55,977 bases of DNA from a bacterium (GTDB lineage Bacteria; Desulfobacterota; Desulfobulbia; Desulfobulbales; Desulfobulbaceae), in the NCBI GenBank assembly GCA_030538155.1, contig JAUNUN010000015.1, forward strand, positions 1 through 55,977, in the 5' to 3' direction. A program made the translations under genes and the position numbers. A model generated the notes under the pieces. That model saw only the letters and a list, made by a program, of their open reading frames with translations. It did no database searches and had not been told where the DNA came from. Positions 33,036-43,080 of the stretch are shown here, piece after piece (position 1 is the stretch's first letter; each line of letters starts with the position of its first letter).

Positions 33036-34105
33036 CGCTGCACAAGGCGCACTATGTCGTTATAGAAGACAAAAATCATCAGAGTGCCCAAGAGGGCGAT
33101 GCCGATCTTCTGGCTGATCTCCATGGTACGCTCGCTCATGGGCCTGCGCCTGACCATTTCCAGGGAAAGGAAGGCCAGGTGGCCACCATCCAGAACCGGC
33201 ACCGGCAAGAGGTTGAGGATGCCGAGATTCACGCTGAGCAGCCCCATGAAGTAGAGGAAGTTCATCCAGCCTGCTTCGAGCTGCTGCCCCGCGATCTCAG
33301 CAATGCGGATCGGGCCGCCAAGCTCGCTTGCCGGAATGACCCGCTGGATCATCTTGACGATGCCCACCACGGTCAGATAGCTGAGGTTCCAGGTCTGCAC
33401 CAGCGCGGCCTGGGCATACTGGCCCACCGAGGCCCGTACATAGGTGAGTTCATTGGTTGGGGCAATGCCGATCATGTATTTTTGCCCCACCTCCTCGCCA
33501 AAGAGGTTGCGTATGGGCAGCATCTCCGGCACAGCCTCCACCTGCAGGCGACGCTCTCCGCGTTGAACTTCCAGGGTAAGGGGCTTGCCGCCGCTGTCCC
33601 GAATCAGGCCGGAAACTTCCAGCCACGAGGTGGTGCGTTCACCATTGATGGAGAGGATGGTATCCCCTTTTTCAAGACCGGCGCGTTCCGCCGCAGAGCC
33701 TGCGGTAACCTGACCCACGACGCTTGAATCCACGGGTTCGGGCAGACCGGCAAAGAGGAAGAGGCTGAAAAAGAGCAGGACCGCAAAAACCATGTTGAAA
33801 AGCGGTCCGGCAAAGACAATGAGAAAACGCTGCCAGGAGGGCTTGTGGGCAAAGGAAACCTGCTTGTCTTCAGCCGAGACCTCCTCGCCCGGTTCCTCGC
33901 CGTACATCTTCACGTAACCACCCAAAGGAAAGGCGCTGATGAGATATTCGGTTTCACCCCACTGTTTGCTCACCAGCTTGTTGCCGAAACCAAGGGAAAA
34001 TTTCAGCACCCGCACGCCAAAGGCCTTGGCAAAGAGAAAATGTCCGAGTTCATGGACGAAAATCAAAACGCCCAGAACAAAGATAAAAGAAAGAAGCGTA
34101 GCCAT
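33020..34105 (-). CDS. rseP: RIP metalloprotease RseP (site-2 protease)
   Basis: An inner-membrane zinc protease cutting transmembrane anti-sigma factors and signal-peptide remnants (361 aa). H18-E19-X-X-H22 (HELGH) in the first span and NLLPVPVLDGGH in a late span form the active site. One PDZ domain lies between (GSAAERAGLEKGDTILSING). The ATG at 34105 is preferred because families start a few residues before FVLGVLIFVHELGH; an in-frame ATG at 34159 overlaps dxr. It neighbours dxr as in many bacteria. Confidence 0.93.
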   Translation of the reverse strand: MATLLSFIFVLGVLIFVHELGHFLFAKAFGVRVLKFSLGFGNKLVSKQWGETEYLISAFPLGGYVKMYGEEPGEEVSAEDKQVSFAHKPSWQRFLIVFAGPLFNMVFAVLLFFSLFLFAGLPEPVDSSVVGQVTAGSAAERAGLEKGDTILSINGERTTSWLEVSGLIRDSGGKPLTLEVQRGERRLQVEAVPEMLPIRNLFGEEVGQKYMIGIAPTNELTYVRASVGQYAQAALVQTWNLSYLTVVGIVKMIQRVIPASELGGPIRIAEIAGQQLEAGWMNFLYFMGLLSVNLGILNLLPVPVLDGGHLAFLSLEMVRRRPMSERTMEISQKIGIALLGTLMIFVFYNDIVRLVQRWMAS

Positions 34106-34146
34106 CACACTAGAAACAAGTAAAAGGAACAGAAAAAACGACTTTA

Positions 34147-35310
34147 CTAATTGGCACATGCAGACAGGAACTGACCTGCTAGGCGGCGCGCCTCGGCATC
34201 GACAGCCATGATAGCCTCAAGATCACAATCATCTCCCTCCAGGCATTGGTCAAGGGTTTGGGCCACCATACGGGTGATCTGCGGAAAAGAGATGCGACCG
34301 GCCAGAAAGGCGGCGACCGCCACCTCATTGGCTGCGTTGAGCGCCGTCGGCTGGGTTCCCCCCTGTTGCAGGGCCTCGTAGGCCAGGCGCAGGGCCGGGA
34401 ACCGGTCATGATCCGGTGCTTCAAAGTCGAGCGATCCACAACGGGTCAGATCCAGACGCGGCATGGCCAGAGGCATGCGCTCGGGATAGGTCAGGGCATA
34501 GGCGATGGGAATGCGCATATCCGGAATGCCGAGCTGCGCCACTAAAGAGCCATCCTGATATTCTACCAGGGAATGGACAATAGACTGCGGGTGCACCACC
34601 ACCTCGATCTGTTCCGGCGGCATGTCAAAGAGCCAGCGGGCCTCGATTACTTCCAGGCCCTTGTTCATCAGGGTGGCCGAATCAATGGAGATCTTTTTGC
34701 CCATGGACCAGTTGGGATGAGCTAGAGCCGCCTCTGGGCCGACCTGTGCCAGTTCGGCCGCACTCAAGCTGCGGAATGGGCCGCCGGAGGCGGTCAGGAG
34801 CAGGCGGCTCACATCCTGGGATCTGCCCGCTTCCAGGGCCTGAAAAATGGCGCTGTGCTCCGAATCAATGGGAAAGAGACGCAGGCCCTGTTTGCGGACC
34901 TCCGCCATAACCAGCCGCCCGGCCATGACCAGGGTTTCCTTGTTGGCAAGACCAATATCCTTGCCCGCACGGATGGCGGCCAAGGTTGGCTGCAGGCCTG
35001 CTGCCCCAACCACGGCACTGACCGTCATATCGGCTTCAGCCTGGGTTGCGGCCCGGCACAGGCCCCCTTCTCCCCAAACAATTTTTGAGCGGTATGCTGC
35101 CGGCAACAAGGCGGCAAGCGGGGCCACCAGGGACTCCTCGGCCACGCTCACGCAGTCGGGCGCAAATTCGATCACCTGCCGGGCCAACAGCTCAATATTG
35201 CGGCCAGCGGCCAGGGCGCAGAGGCGAAAGCGCTCCGGAAACTGGCGCACCACCGCACAGACATTGCAGCCAATGGAGCCGGTTGAACCGAGAAGCGCCA
35301 GGGTTTTCAC
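34147..35310 (-). CDS. dxr: 1-deoxy-D-xylulose 5-phosphate reductoisomerase
   Basis: The NADPH-dependent second enzyme of the MEP isoprenoid pathway (387 aa). [10 protein letters not shown] binds NADPH. The metal site is in [13 protein letters not shown], the flexible loop follows as ASGGPFR and [20 protein letters not shown], then [11 protein letters not shown]. Its start overlaps the cdsA stop as ATGA. With uppS and ispG in the same run, isoprenoid supply and use are co-expressed. Confidence 0.96.
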   Translation of the reverse strand: MKTLALLGSTGSIGCNVCAVVRQFPERFRLCALAAGRNIELLARQVIEFAPDCVSVAEESLVAPLAALLPAAYRSKIVWGEGGLCRAATQAEADMTVSAVVGAAGLQPTLAAIRAGKDIGLANKETLVMAGRLVMAEVRKQGLRLFPIDSEHSAIFQALEAGRSQDVSRLLLTASGGPFRSLSAAELAQVGPEAALAHPNWSMGKKISIDSATLMNKGLEVIEARWLFDMPPEQIEVVVHPQSIVHSLVEYQDGSLVAQLGIPDMRIPIAYALTYPERMPLAMPRLDLTRCGSLDFEAPDHDRFPALRLAYEALQQGGTQPTALNAANEVAVAAFLAGRISFPQITRMVAQTLDQCLEGDDCDLEAIMAVDAEARRLAGQFLSACAN

Positions 35311-36104
35311 GAGATTCCCAGAAAATACAGCAGATAGTAGAGTACAGGCGCACTGAGCAAAAGGCTGTCAATGCGGTCCAGCAAGCCGCCATGCCCGGCC
35401 AGAATGGTGCCGGAATCCTTGACCCCGCTGGCCCGCTTGATCATAGACTCGGTCAAATCACCGGCAATGCCGATGAGCACCAGAAAAGCGGCCACCGGCA
35501 CAAGCAGAATCAGGGATATCGGCCCATTCATGAGGAGTTGCACAATGACGGCAAAGGCCACGCCGCAGACGATGCCGCCAAGCACACCCTCCAGGGTCTT
35601 CTTGGGGCTGATGTTGGGAAAAATCTTACGGCGGCCAAAGCGGCGACCGCTGTAGTAGGCGCCGGTGTCGGAACCGGCAATGATAGTGGTCAGCAGGATC
35701 AGCCAGAAACTGCCCTGGGGCTGGAGGCGCAGGAGCATGAGATAGGCGCTGCACAAGCCGATGTAGAGACCGGCAAAGCCGGCATGGCTCAGGAAGTGGA
35801 GCACGTTGTCCCAGCTGGAGTAGCGGCTGAGCCCCATGGCAATGCACGCGGCAAGGCTTAGAAAAAGACCAAAAAGCACCAGCTCTGCTTGACCGCTCAA
35901 GGCGCTCAGCACCGGCGCAAGGCTGCACAGGATGGCCAAGAGCCGCACACCTCCCTGCAGGGCAGGAAGACCCATGCGGAAGTATTCGCTTAAGGCAAGG
36001 CTCGCACCGGAGACAAGCACCAGCCCAAAGAGCCAGGCCGGGGCCGAGGCCAGGAGCAAGAGCCAAGCTGCGGCCAGGATCAGACCGGGAATTACCCTAT
36101 TCAT
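35307..36104 (-). CDS. cdsA: Phosphatidate cytidylyltransferase
   Basis: An inner-membrane enzyme making CDP-diacylglycerol from CTP and phosphatidate, the branch point to all phospholipids. The protein is 265 aa with about seven hydrophobic spans, and the C-terminal signature [13 protein letters not shown]...[13 protein letters not shown] is complete. It is coupled by ATGA overlaps to uppS before and dxr after. Confidence 0.94.
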   Translation of the reverse strand: MNRVIPGLILAAAWLLLLASAPAWLFGLVLVSGASLALSEYFRMGLPALQGGVRLLAILCSLAPVLSALSGQAELVLFGLFLSLAACIAMGLSRYSSWDNVLHFLSHAGFAGLYIGLCSAYLMLLRLQPQGSFWLILLTTIIAGSDTGAYYSGRRFGRRKIFPNISPKKTLEGVLGGIVCGVAFAVIVQLLMNGPISLILLVPVAAFLVLIGIAGDLTESMIKRASGVKDSGTILAGHGGLLDRIDSLLLSAPVLYYLLYFLGIS

Positions 36105-36850
36105 AAAGGCTCCGGTTGTTGTACTTGGTCGCCGGTTTTGCCGAAACGGCGCTGGCGCTGATTGTAGGCTTCTATGGCTGCAACCAAGTGTTGGCAGCGA
36201 AAATCAGGCCACTTGGTGTCAGTGAAATACAGTTCAGCGTAGGAAAGCTGCCAGAGGAGAAAATTGGAAAGACGGTGCTCACCGCCGGTGCGGATCAGCA
36301 AGTCCGGGTCGGGCTGACCCGCGCTGTAAAGGCGGCCGGTAAACAAGGTTTCATCGATATCCGCCCAGTGCAGAGTACCCTGCTCGCATTCCCGGGCAAG
36401 ATTCCGAGCAACGCGCAAGAGTTCGTTACGGCCGCCGTAGCTCAAAGCCAAGTTGAGCACCATGGCACTGCAGTGCGCGGTCTTGGCCATGGTCTTTTCA
36501 AGAACCTGTCCCACTTCGACAGGCAGTTGTTGCACCTCGCCCAAGCAACAGAGCCTGATGTCGTTGCGCAGCATGGTCTTCAGTTCCGCCTTGAGATAAC
36601 TCTGTAAGAGAGCCATCAGGCCACTGACCTCATTTTCCGGACGCCGCCAGTTTTCCGTGGAAAAGGCATAGAGGGTCAGGTACCGCACCCCCAGACTGCG
36701 TGCGGTTTCCACCACTTCGCGCACCGCTTGCACCCCGGCCTTGTGGCCGAAAAGGCGGAATTGCCCCCGTTCCTGGGCCCAGCGGCCATTACCATCCATG
36801 ATAATGGCAATATGGCCTGGAACAGTCAAACCTGTTGTTTCTGTACTCAT
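36101..36850 (-). CDS. uppS: Undecaprenyl diphosphate synthase (cis-prenyltransferase)
   Basis: Makes the C55 lipid carrier for peptidoglycan and O-antigen from FPP and IPP (249 aa). HIAIIMDGNGRWA holds the catalytic Asp; then GHKAGVQAVREVV, LTLYAFSTENWRRP and the C-terminal LLIRTGGEHRLSNFLLWQLSYAE are family signatures. It overlaps cdsA by 4 bases and starts 31 bases after frr. Confidence 0.95.
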   Translation of the reverse strand: MSTETTGLTVPGHIAIIMDGNGRWAQERGQFRLFGHKAGVQAVREVVETARSLGVRYLTLYAFSTENWRRPENEVSGLMALLQSYLKAELKTMLRNDIRLCCLGEVQQLPVEVGQVLEKTMAKTAHCSAMVLNLALSYGGRNELLRVARNLARECEQGTLHWADIDETLFTGRLYSAGQPDPDLLIRTGGEHRLSNFLLWQLSYAELYFTDTKWPDFRCQHLVAAIEAYNQRQRRFGKTGDQVQQPEPL

Positions 36851-36881
36851 GATGCCGGGCCTGGAGGGAGCGGTGCTCCGC

Positions 36882-37433
36882 TCACACCTCCATCACTTCC
36901 TTTTCCTTACCCTCGACAATGGCGTCAATCTTGGTGATGTATGCATCGGTTGCCTTCTGAGTTTCCTCTTGCAAACGGAACATATCATCTTCAGAGATGT
37001 CCTTGTCCTTTTTCAATTTTTTCAGGGCGTCGTTGGTGTCCCGGCGTACATTGCGTACCGCCACCTTGTACTCCTCCCCAATCTTCTTCACCTGCTTGAC
37101 CAGCTCGGCACGACGCTCGCCGGTAAGCGGTGGAATGGTCAGCCGGATGACATGACCGTCATTGGCCGGAGTGAGCCCCAGGTCGGAGGCGAGAATCGCC
37201 TTTTCGATCATGGGCAGCACCTGCGGATCCCAGGGCTTGATGGCTATCATGTTGTTTTCCGGGATGGTCATGGTGCCGACCTGCTCCATGGGCATGCTGG
37301 AACCATAAGCATTGACCTTGATGCCCTCCAGCAGCGCCAAGGAGGCGCGGCCGGTACGGATTTTCACCAGCTCTCTCTTCAGGGCCTCGATGCCGGCCTC
37401 CATTTTATCCTTCACGTCCTGAACATCAATCAT
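36882..37433 (-). CDS. frr: Ribosome recycling factor
   Basis: Splits post-termination ribosomes with EF-G (183 aa, normal). The three-helix bundle begins VKDKMEAGIEALKRELVKIR with the conserved RTGRAS, and PLTGERRAELVKQVKK follows at the domain junction. It lies between pyrH (51 bases upstream) and uppS, the standard order. Confidence 0.96.
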   Translation of the reverse strand: MIDVQDVKDKMEAGIEALKRELVKIRTGRASLALLEGIKVNAYGSSMPMEQVGTMTIPENNMIAIKPWDPQVLPMIEKAILASDLGLTPANDGHVIRLTIPPLTGERRAELVKQVKKIGEEYKVAVRNVRRDTNDALKKLKKDKDISEDDMFRLQEETQKATDAYITKIDAIVEGKEKEVMEV

Positions 37434-37484
37434 TTGCGCATTCCTCCCGTATCTGCCGCTGTGTCGAACTGCACGATACAGCGT

Positions 37485-38192
37485 TTATTCCGTAATCAGG
37501 GTACCTATATCCTCGCCCTGAACCGCTTTGACAATATTGCCGCGCTCAAGCATGTTAAACACAAAAATGGGCAGCTTGTTTTCCCGTGCCAGTGAAATGC
37601 CGGCTGCATCCATCACCTGCAGGTTATCCCGCAGCAGGGTGGTATAGTTCAAGCTGCTGTATCGCACTGCCTTAGGGTTTTTTTCCGGATCAGCGTCATA
37701 CACTCCATCAACGCGGGTAGCCTTCATGACCACATCGGCCTTGATCTCAAGGGCCCGCAACACTGCGGCGGTATCGGTGGTAAAGTAAGGGTTGCCCGTT
37801 CCGGCGGCAAAAACAACCACGCGTTTCTGCTCCAGATGCGCCACTGCCTTGACCCGTTCATAGGGTTCACAGACATTCATCATGGCAATGGCCGACATGA
37901 CCTGGGCATGCACACCAACTTTTTGCAAACCGTCCTGCATTGCAAGCGAGTTCATCACCGTGGCCAGCATGCCCATGTTGTCGGCAGCGCCGCGGTCCAT
38001 ACCGCCGGCTGCCCCGGCAACACCCCGAAAGATATTACCCGCGCCAATGACCAGGGCAAGTTGCACCCCGGTTTGATGAATTGCCTTAATTTCTTCGGCA
38101 ACAAAACGCACCATATCAATGCTGATGCCGTAGGGCGCAGCGCCCATCAGCGCCTCGCCGCTGATCTTCAACAGAACCCGTTGGTATCGCAT
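37485..38192 (-). CDS. pyrH: Uridylate kinase
   Basis: Phosphorylates UMP to UDP (235 aa hexameric amino-acid-kinase-fold enzyme). [11 protein letters not shown] and [18 protein letters not shown] form the nucleotide sites; [19 protein letters not shown] and [17 protein letters not shown] are typical. The ATG at 38192 after GAGCAGGA is chosen; the frame open to 38306 has no family homology. A strong terminator lies between it and tsf, so its expression should depend on read-through or an unseen promoter. Confidence 0.95.
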   Translation of the reverse strand: MRYQRVLLKISGEALMGAAPYGISIDMVRFVAEEIKAIHQTGVQLALVIGAGNIFRGVAGAAGGMDRGAADNMGMLATVMNSLAMQDGLQKVGVHAQVMSAIAMMNVCEPYERVKAVAHLEQKRVVVFAAGTGNPYFTTDTAAVLRALEIKADVVMKATRVDGVYDADPEKNPKAVRYSSLNYTTLLRDNLQVMDAAGISLARENKLPIFVFNMLERGNIVKAVQGEDIGTLITE

Positions 38193-38211
38193 TCGTCCTG
38201 CTCCATGGCGT

Positions 38212-38241
38212 AAAAAAGGGTGGCGCCGAACAGCACCACCC
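38212..38241 (-). terminator. Rho-independent terminator/attenuator between tsf and pyrH
   Basis: On the minus strand GGGTGGTGC and GCGCCACCC form a 9-bp stem (one G-T) with loop TGTTCG, followed by six T. It ends 20 bases before the pyrH start, so rpsB-tsf can be transcribed as a separate, more abundant unit. Confidence 0.8.
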
Positions 38242-38298
38242 GGTTGTAGTCCTTCTAACTCTATGAAAATTCCGTGCTGGCCGCGCTCGCCAACGGCA

Positions 38299-38889
38299 TC
38301 AGCCAATCTGGTAGCGGGTGAATTTACGGATGGAAATGTTCTCGCCCATCTTCAAGATGACCTCATTGAGCAGATCCTGCACACTCAAATCCGGATTCTT
38401 GACAAACTTCTGCTCCAGCAGGCAAATTTCAGAAAGATACTTCTCCATCTTGCCGGTTACCATCTTCTCAGCAATCTGCTGTGGCTTGCCGGATTCAATG
38501 GCCTGGTTGATGTAGATATCTTTCTCCCGCTGCAAAAGCTCTGCCGGAACCTCGTCGCGGCTGATAGCCACAGGGTTGATCGCAGCAATGTGCATGGCCA
38601 CATCCCTGGCAAAAGCTTTGAAATCATCGGTTTTAGCAACAAAATCGGTTTCGCAAACCACTTCCACCAATACACCGAGTTTGCCGCCGGCGTGGATATA
38701 GGCCTCCACGATGCCTTCATTGGCGTCACGGCCGGAACGCTTGGCCGCAACAGCCAAGCCCTTCTGCCGCAGCAGGTCAACAGCCTTTTCCATATCACCG
38801 CCGGTTTCGGTCAACGCCTTTTTGCAGTCCATCATGCCGGCATTGGTTTTGTCGCGCAGTTCCTTGACCATCTGACTTGTAATTGTCAC
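38299..38889 (-). CDS. tsf: Translation elongation factor Ts
   Basis: The nucleotide exchange factor for EF-Tu (196 aa, the short form lacking part of the dimerisation region found in E. coli). The UBA-like N-terminus [19 protein letters not shown] and the EF-Tu-contacting [20 protein letters not shown] are clear. It follows rpsB by 65 bases. Confidence 0.95.
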   Translation of the reverse strand: MTITSQMVKELRDKTNAGMMDCKKALTETGGDMEKAVDLLRQKGLAVAAKRSGRDANEGIVEAYIHAGGKLGVLVEVVCETDFVAKTDDFKAFARDVAMHIAAINPVAISRDEVPAELLQREKDIYINQAIESGKPQQIAEKMVTGKMEKYLSEICLLEQKFVKNPDLSVQDLLNEVILKMGENISIRKFTRYQIG

Positions 38890-38910
38890 AGGTATCTCTC
38901 CCTTATGTGC

Positions 38911-38929
38911 AGGCTGCTCAAGGCAGCCT
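38911..38929. repeat. 7-bp hairpin in the rpsB-tsf gap
   Basis: AGGCTGC (38911-38917) and GCAGCCT (38923-38929) surround a 5-base loop. No T-run follows on the coding strand, so it is more likely an mRNA hairpin than a terminator. Confidence 0.45.
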
Positions 38930-38954
38930 CAGTTCAATGTAAAAACAGATTGAT

Positions 38955-39722
38955 CTATTCGGCAGCCTGATCAGGCTCTTCCTGCCGGCTCGTCATGGCG
39001 CTTTCCATCTCATCGAGCCCGGCGGGAGTTTCCTCACCACGACGCGCCTTGCCTTCCTGCACGGCCTCGGCCATCAGAGAGGTGATCAGTCTAATGGCGC
39101 GGATGGCGTCATCGTTACCGGGAATGACATAATCAATACCGTCCGGGTCGCAGTTGGTATCGGTCAGGGCGACAATGGGAATACCCAACTTGGTCGCCTC
39201 ATCCACGGCAATGTCCTCTTTCCGGGGATCAATGATGAAGAGCACATCCGGCAGGCTGCGCATGTTCTTGATACCCCCCACGTTGCGCGTAAGTTTGACG
39301 CGCTCCTTTTCCATCTGCAAAATTTCCTTTTTCGGAAAACGGTTGATGGAGCCGTCTTCCTGCATGGCTTCGATCTTTTTCAAGCGCTCAATCGAATTAC
39401 GGATGGCCTGGAAGTTGGTGAGCATACCGCCCAGCCAGCGGTGGTTGACATAGTACATGCCGCAGCGCTCCGCCTCTTCCTTGATAATGGCCTGGGCTTG
39501 TTTCTTGGTGCCGACAAAGAGGATGGAGCCACCCTCGGCCACAGACTCCGCCATGAAGTGAAAGGCCTTGCGGAACATCTTCATGGTCAGGTCAAGATTG
39601 ACAATATAGATGCCATTCCTCGGCCCGTAGATATAAGGTTTCATTTTGGGATTCCAGCGCCGAGTCTGATGGCCGAAATGAAGACCTGCCTCCAGCATCT
39701 GCCGCATTGTCACGTTTGCCAT
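38955..39722 (-). CDS. rpsB: 30S ribosomal protein S2
   Basis: A small-subunit protein (255 aa). [51 protein letters not shown] and [15 protein letters not shown] are all S2 landmarks. It is first in the long minus-strand run ending at proS. The ATG follows AAAGGAGAA. The leader is about 118 bases from the predicted promoter. Confidence 0.97.
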   Translation of the reverse strand: MANVTMRQMLEAGLHFGHQTRRWNPKMKPYIYGPRNGIYIVNLDLTMKMFRKAFHFMAESVAEGGSILFVGTKKQAQAIIKEEAERCGMYYVNHRWLGGMLTNFQAIRNSIERLKKIEAMQEDGSINRFPKKEILQMEKERVKLTRNVGGIKNMRSLPDVLFIIDPRKEDIAVDEATKLGIPIVALTDTNCDPDGIDYVIPGNDDAIRAIRLITSLMAEAVQEGKARRGEETPAGLDEMESAMTSRQEEPDQAAE

Positions 39723-39847
39723 TTTAATTCTCCTTTATGGTTCATCCTCCGCCCAGCAGCCGACCCACAAAGAGGGCACCAAGGGCTTGTTCGGGCGTGT
39801 GTATTGGTCGACAGCACCGCTGCTGCCGACATTTTGAAAAGATTATT

Positions 39848-39876
39848 ACTTTACCAGAACAAAAGCTTGCTTTCAA
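39848..39876 (-). promoter_or_regulatory. Sigma-70-type promoter for the rpsB operon
   Basis: On the minus strand TTGAAA (39871-39876), 17 bases, then TAAAGT (39848-39853). Transcription would start near 39841, giving a leader of about 118 bases that could hold an S2 autoregulatory site; no known leader motif was identified. Confidence 0.55.
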
Positions 39877-39901
39877 TGTTTTATCCAAGCATGGCATGAT
39901 A

Positions 39902-39950
39902 CCAATTCAAGGTCAAGGCAGCTACAGACAAGTCTTTGCTGAGGAATTGG
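39902..39950. repeat. Imperfect inverted repeat CCAATTC...GAATTGG
   Basis: CCAATTC at 39902-39908 and GAATTGG at 39944-39950, with further weak pairing inward (GTCAAGG against CTTTGCTGA). It loosely resembles the ends of the dispersed repeat family, but too loosely to join it. It overlaps the region upstream of the rpsB promoter. Confidence 0.35.
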
Positions 39951-39967
39951 AAGGTGAAGGAACGTAC

Positions 39968-40019
39968 GACAGGCCCAGGCGCGGCGCCATTTATGACGAC
40001 TATTGGCGGCGCGCCTGTC
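39968..40019. repeat. GC-rich inverted repeat at the YkgJ-type gene stop
   Basis: GACAGGC (39968-39974) pairs with GCCTGTC (40013-40019), with further GC-rich pairing inside. The right arm overlaps the stop codon of the cysteine-cluster gene. No T-run on the minus strand, so perhaps an mRNA 3'-end stabiliser. Confidence 0.45.
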
Positions 40020-40779
40020 AGCGGGCAATGAGTTGTTTCCTTCCGCCCAGTACGTATTCAAGCCACTTGAAACCAAAAATCAGCAAGGCATCATCCCTAC
40101 TCTTAATAGCGCGCCGTTCCGTCTTGTGCAGTCGAAACTCATCCAGCAGGCGATGCTGCTCCGCATACTCGCGAAATGCGTCGATATTGTAGCAGACCAT
40201 GAATGCCAGTTGCTGCATGGGGCCTGCCTTGCCTTCACCTGCCCAGGGATTTTGCGCAAAAAAGGCATCAAGTTCAGCCCAATAATCGTTGTGCAGATTC
40301 CACTCGTACAATCCCTGTTCCCGCTCCCATTGCCGCAGGGTGTAGCTGTGTTGCTCTGCATGTCCCTTGCACCAGGGATGCTTGGTAAGAAAGTACTGCG
40401 CCTGCAGGTCTGAATCTTTGTTTGACTTGCCTACTCCGCGTTCCAGCGGATAGGTTCGGCAGGCAGAAGGTCGCTCCCGGTAGACAGCACAGCCTTTGTC
40501 TTCAAGGAAAGGACAGGGATGACCTTCCTGATCACCAAGCCGCAACTGCACTCCCGGAAAAAAGGGATGACTGCCCTCACAGAGTTCGACGTGCCGGGCG
40601 AGAAAATCGCCGGAATGCATGCCGAGTCGCTGCTTCAGGCGCAGGATGTCGTAGGGATAGAGCAGCAAATGCACATTGGAACAGCAGACGAGAAAACAAG
40701 GCACTTCAGGGTGGCAGCGAAAAGCAAAACTGTCTTTTGTGTGTATCTGCTGCCACTGGCTTTGGCTGGATTCGTCCAT
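40018..40779 (-). CDS. YkgJ-family cysteine-cluster protein
   Basis: A 253-aa protein of the YkgJ/zinc-or-iron cluster family. The N-terminal CHPEVPCFLVCC (residues 22-33) and later CPFLEDKGCAVYRERPSACRTYPLE supply the conserved cysteines thought to bind a metal or Fe-S cluster. Function unknown; members have been called Fe-S oxidoreductases without clear proof. It stands alone between the ribosomal operon terminator and the rpsB promoter. Confidence 0.8.
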   Translation of the reverse strand: MDESSQSQWQQIHTKDSFAFRCHPEVPCFLVCCSNVHLLLYPYDILRLKQRLGMHSGDFLARHVELCEGSHPFFPGVQLRLGDQEGHPCPFLEDKGCAVYRERPSACRTYPLERGVGKSNKDSDLQAQYFLTKHPWCKGHAEQHSYTLRQWEREQGLYEWNLHNDYWAELDAFFAQNPWAGEGKAGPMQQLAFMVCYNIDAFREYAEQHRLLDEFRLHKTERRAIKSRDDALLIFGFKWLEYVLGGRKQLIAR

Positions 40780-40817
40780 GGTAGTTGTTGATTAGAAAGA
40801 TCGCAGCGGGCGGATAC

Positions 40818-40849
40818 GAAAAAAGGCTGGTATGAATCATACCAGCCTT
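40818..40849 (-). terminator. Rho-independent terminator of the ribosomal superoperon
   Basis: On the minus strand AAGGCTGGTAT and ATACCAGCCTT form an 11-bp stem with a 5-base loop, followed by TTTT. It lies 35 bases after the rplQ stop. Confidence 0.9.
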
Positions 40850-40883
40850 CCATACGAGTATATGGATATTGCGTGAGCGTTTA

Positions 40884-41276
40884 CTACTCTTCCGCTTCAG
40901 CGGTTGTGCCCAGCTCATCCTTATAGTCAACCAGTTCCAGAATGGCCATCGGAGCCGCATCTCCTGCTCTCACGCCGGTGCGAACGATGCGAGTATAACC
41001 ACCCTGGCGCTCTGCATACTGGGTGCCCAACTCATCAAAGAGTTTAGCGACCACACTCTTGGAGCGCACGTACGACATGGCCTGCCTGCGCGCATGCAGA
41101 TCACCTCGCTTTCCCAGCGTAATCATCTGGTCAACCACGCGGCGAGCTTCTTTCGCCTTTGGTACTGTAGTCACAATACGCTCATGCTCCAATACCGAGG
41201 TAACCATATTGCGCATCATAGCATCGCGGTGCGAACTAACCCGGCCTAGCTTACGGCCTACTTTTCTATGTCTCAT
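40884..41276 (-). CDS. rplQ: 50S ribosomal protein L17
   Basis: A large-subunit protein near the exit tunnel (130 aa). [12 protein letters not shown] and [22 protein letters not shown] are diagnostic. It ends the alpha operon after rpoA, with the terminator directly downstream. Confidence 0.97.
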   Translation of the reverse strand: MRHRKVGRKLGRVSSHRDAMMRNMVTSVLEHERIVTTVPKAKEARRVVDQMITLGKRGDLHARRQAMSYVRSKSVVAKLFDELGTQYAERQGGYTRIVRTGVRAGDAAPMAILELVDYKDELGTTAEAEE

Positions 41277-41319
41277 GCCAGAATTCCTTTATAAGCTGTG
41301 GTGCACGTACGCGGTGCGT

Positions 41320-42360
41320 CTATTCCTGGTTTTCTTCATCGCGCTCTTCAGGGGGAACCCATCCGGAATAATTCATTCCCAGAGTGAGATTGTGCTCAGC
41401 GAGCAGCGCTTTGATTTCATTCAAGGACTTACGACCGAAGTTCTTGGTCTTGAGCATCTCGGCATCCGTCTTGTTGACTAACTGGCCGATATACTGAATC
41501 TGCGCATTTTTAAGGCAGTTAGCAGAACGGACCGAAAGCTCCAAATCTTCAACGTTTTTATCAAGGAAGGGTGGATAACTACTGCCGTCATCCTCACCCT
41601 CGGCACGAGCAGGAGCTCTTGCTATCTCCTCGTTAAAATTGATAAAAATTGTCATTTGCTCCTTCAGGATCTTGGCCGCATAGGCAAGAGCATTGCGAGG
41701 AGCGACACTGCCGTCGGTTTCGACTTCCATGGTCAGCCGATCGTAGTCGGTCTGCTGGCCGACACGGGCCTGACTAATAGTATACTGTACCTTAATGATA
41801 GGAGAAAAAACCGCGTCTATTGGAATAACGCCAATCGGTTGCCCTTCTTTTTTGTTCAATTCGGCCGTGACATACCCCTTGCCCCACTCAACTGTCAGTT
41901 CGGCCCGGAACGGTGTTTCGCCCGTTATAGTACAGATGTGCTGTTCCGGATTCATCACTTCAACCGCTGTGCCGCCATTGATGTCAGCAGCGGTGACTGC
42001 GCAAGGTCCGGTTTTTTCAATGAGCACGGTTCGCAACTCCGGCGTGTTCATCTTCACGCGCACTTGCTTCAAATTGAGAATGATATCGGCCACATCTTCG
42101 TGCACTCCATCAATGGTGGTAAACTCATGAAGCGCATCATTCAGACGTACAGCAGTAATGGCCGCACCTCGGATCGAGGAAAGCATAATCCGCCGCAGAG
42201 AGTTGCCTATGGTAGTGGCAAAGCCTCGCTCCAACGGCTGACAAATAAATTTGCCGTAATAGTCTGTCAGCGTCTCCTCATTTACCTCAAGCGCATCCGG
42301 TGAAATCAGATTATGCCAGTTTTTATAAAAGGGATTGCTATCCCGAATTTCCTGTGCCAT
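41320..42360 (-). CDS. rpoA: RNA polymerase alpha subunit
   Basis: Forms the dimer that nucleates RNA polymerase assembly (346 aa). The N-terminal domain has QPLERGFATTIGNSLRRIML. The C-terminal domain (about 265-335) holds ELSVRSANCLKNAQIQYIG and KNFGRKSLNEIKALL, the surface contacting UP elements and activators. It follows rpsD by 20 bases. Confidence 0.97.
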   Translation of the reverse strand: MAQEIRDSNPFYKNWHNLISPDALEVNEETLTDYYGKFICQPLERGFATTIGNSLRRIMLSSIRGAAITAVRLNDALHEFTTIDGVHEDVADIILNLKQVRVKMNTPELRTVLIEKTGPCAVTAADINGGTAVEVMNPEQHICTITGETPFRAELTVEWGKGYVTAELNKKEGQPIGVIPIDAVFSPIIKVQYTISQARVGQQTDYDRLTMEVETDGSVAPRNALAYAAKILKEQMTIFINFNEEIARAPARAEGEDDGSSYPPFLDKNVEDLELSVRSANCLKNAQIQYIGQLVNKTDAEMLKTKNFGRKSLNEIKALLAEHNLTLGMNYSGWVPPEERDEENQE

Positions 42361-42380
42361 GAAATCCTGACAGTAAAATA

Positions 42381-43010
42381 TTACTTCGAATACAGCTCGA
42401 CGATCAACTGTTCCTGAATGGGCATAGTGATCTCGTCACGGTTGGGCATTGCTTTGACAACCCCCTTGAAGGCAGCAGCATCAAGTTCGAGCCAAGATGG
42501 CACACCTCTACGGGCTGCGCCCTGCATGTTATCCACAACCAACTCGTTTTTCTGTTGCTTTTCCTTCAAAGCAACGACATCACCCGGCTTGACCTGAAAG
42601 GAAGGAATATTCACTTTGCGGCCATTGACCGTAACCAGACTGTGACGCACCATCTGCCTACCCTGGGTGCGGGAGCTGGCAAAACCCAAGCGATACAGGA
42701 CATTGTCTAAACGTCGCTCCAGCATGATCAACAGAGTCTCGCCGGTAACGCCGCGCACTCGTTCTGCCTCTTCAAAGAAGCGACGAAATTGCGCCTCAAA
42801 CATGCCGTACATGTGTTTGACTTTTTGTTTCTCGCGCAACTGCACTGCATAGTCGGACGGCTTGCGAAACCGGTTTTGCCCATGCTGCCCCGGCGCAAAT
42901 GAGCGCCTCTCAAAAGCGCATTTATCTGAATAGCAGCGATCACCCTTCAAAAACATCTTGAGGTTTTCACGCCTGCAAAGCCTGCAGGATGCTCCTGTAT
43001 ATCTAGCCAA
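42381..43010 (-). CDS. rpsD: 30S ribosomal protein S4 (zinc-binding form)
   Basis: A 16S assembly initiator and, in many bacteria, translational repressor of the alpha operon (209 aa). C9, C12, C26 and C31 near the N-terminus mark the C+ (zinc) version. The S4 RNA-binding domain follows: [20 protein letters not shown]. Confidence 0.97.
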   Translation of the reverse strand: MARYTGASCRLCRRENLKMFLKGDRCYSDKCAFERRSFAPGQHGQNRFRKPSDYAVQLREKQKVKHMYGMFEAQFRRFFEEAERVRGVTGETLLIMLERRLDNVLYRLGFASSRTQGRQMVRHSLVTVNGRKVNIPSFQVKPGDVVALKEKQQKNELVVDNMQGAARRGVPSWLELDAAAFKGVVKAMPNRDEITMPIQEQLIVELYSK

Positions 43011-43080
43011 GTTGTACCTCCAACAAAATCCCGGACACCGCCCTTAGCGTGCGGCCATAAGCAAATATAATATCGTGCAG

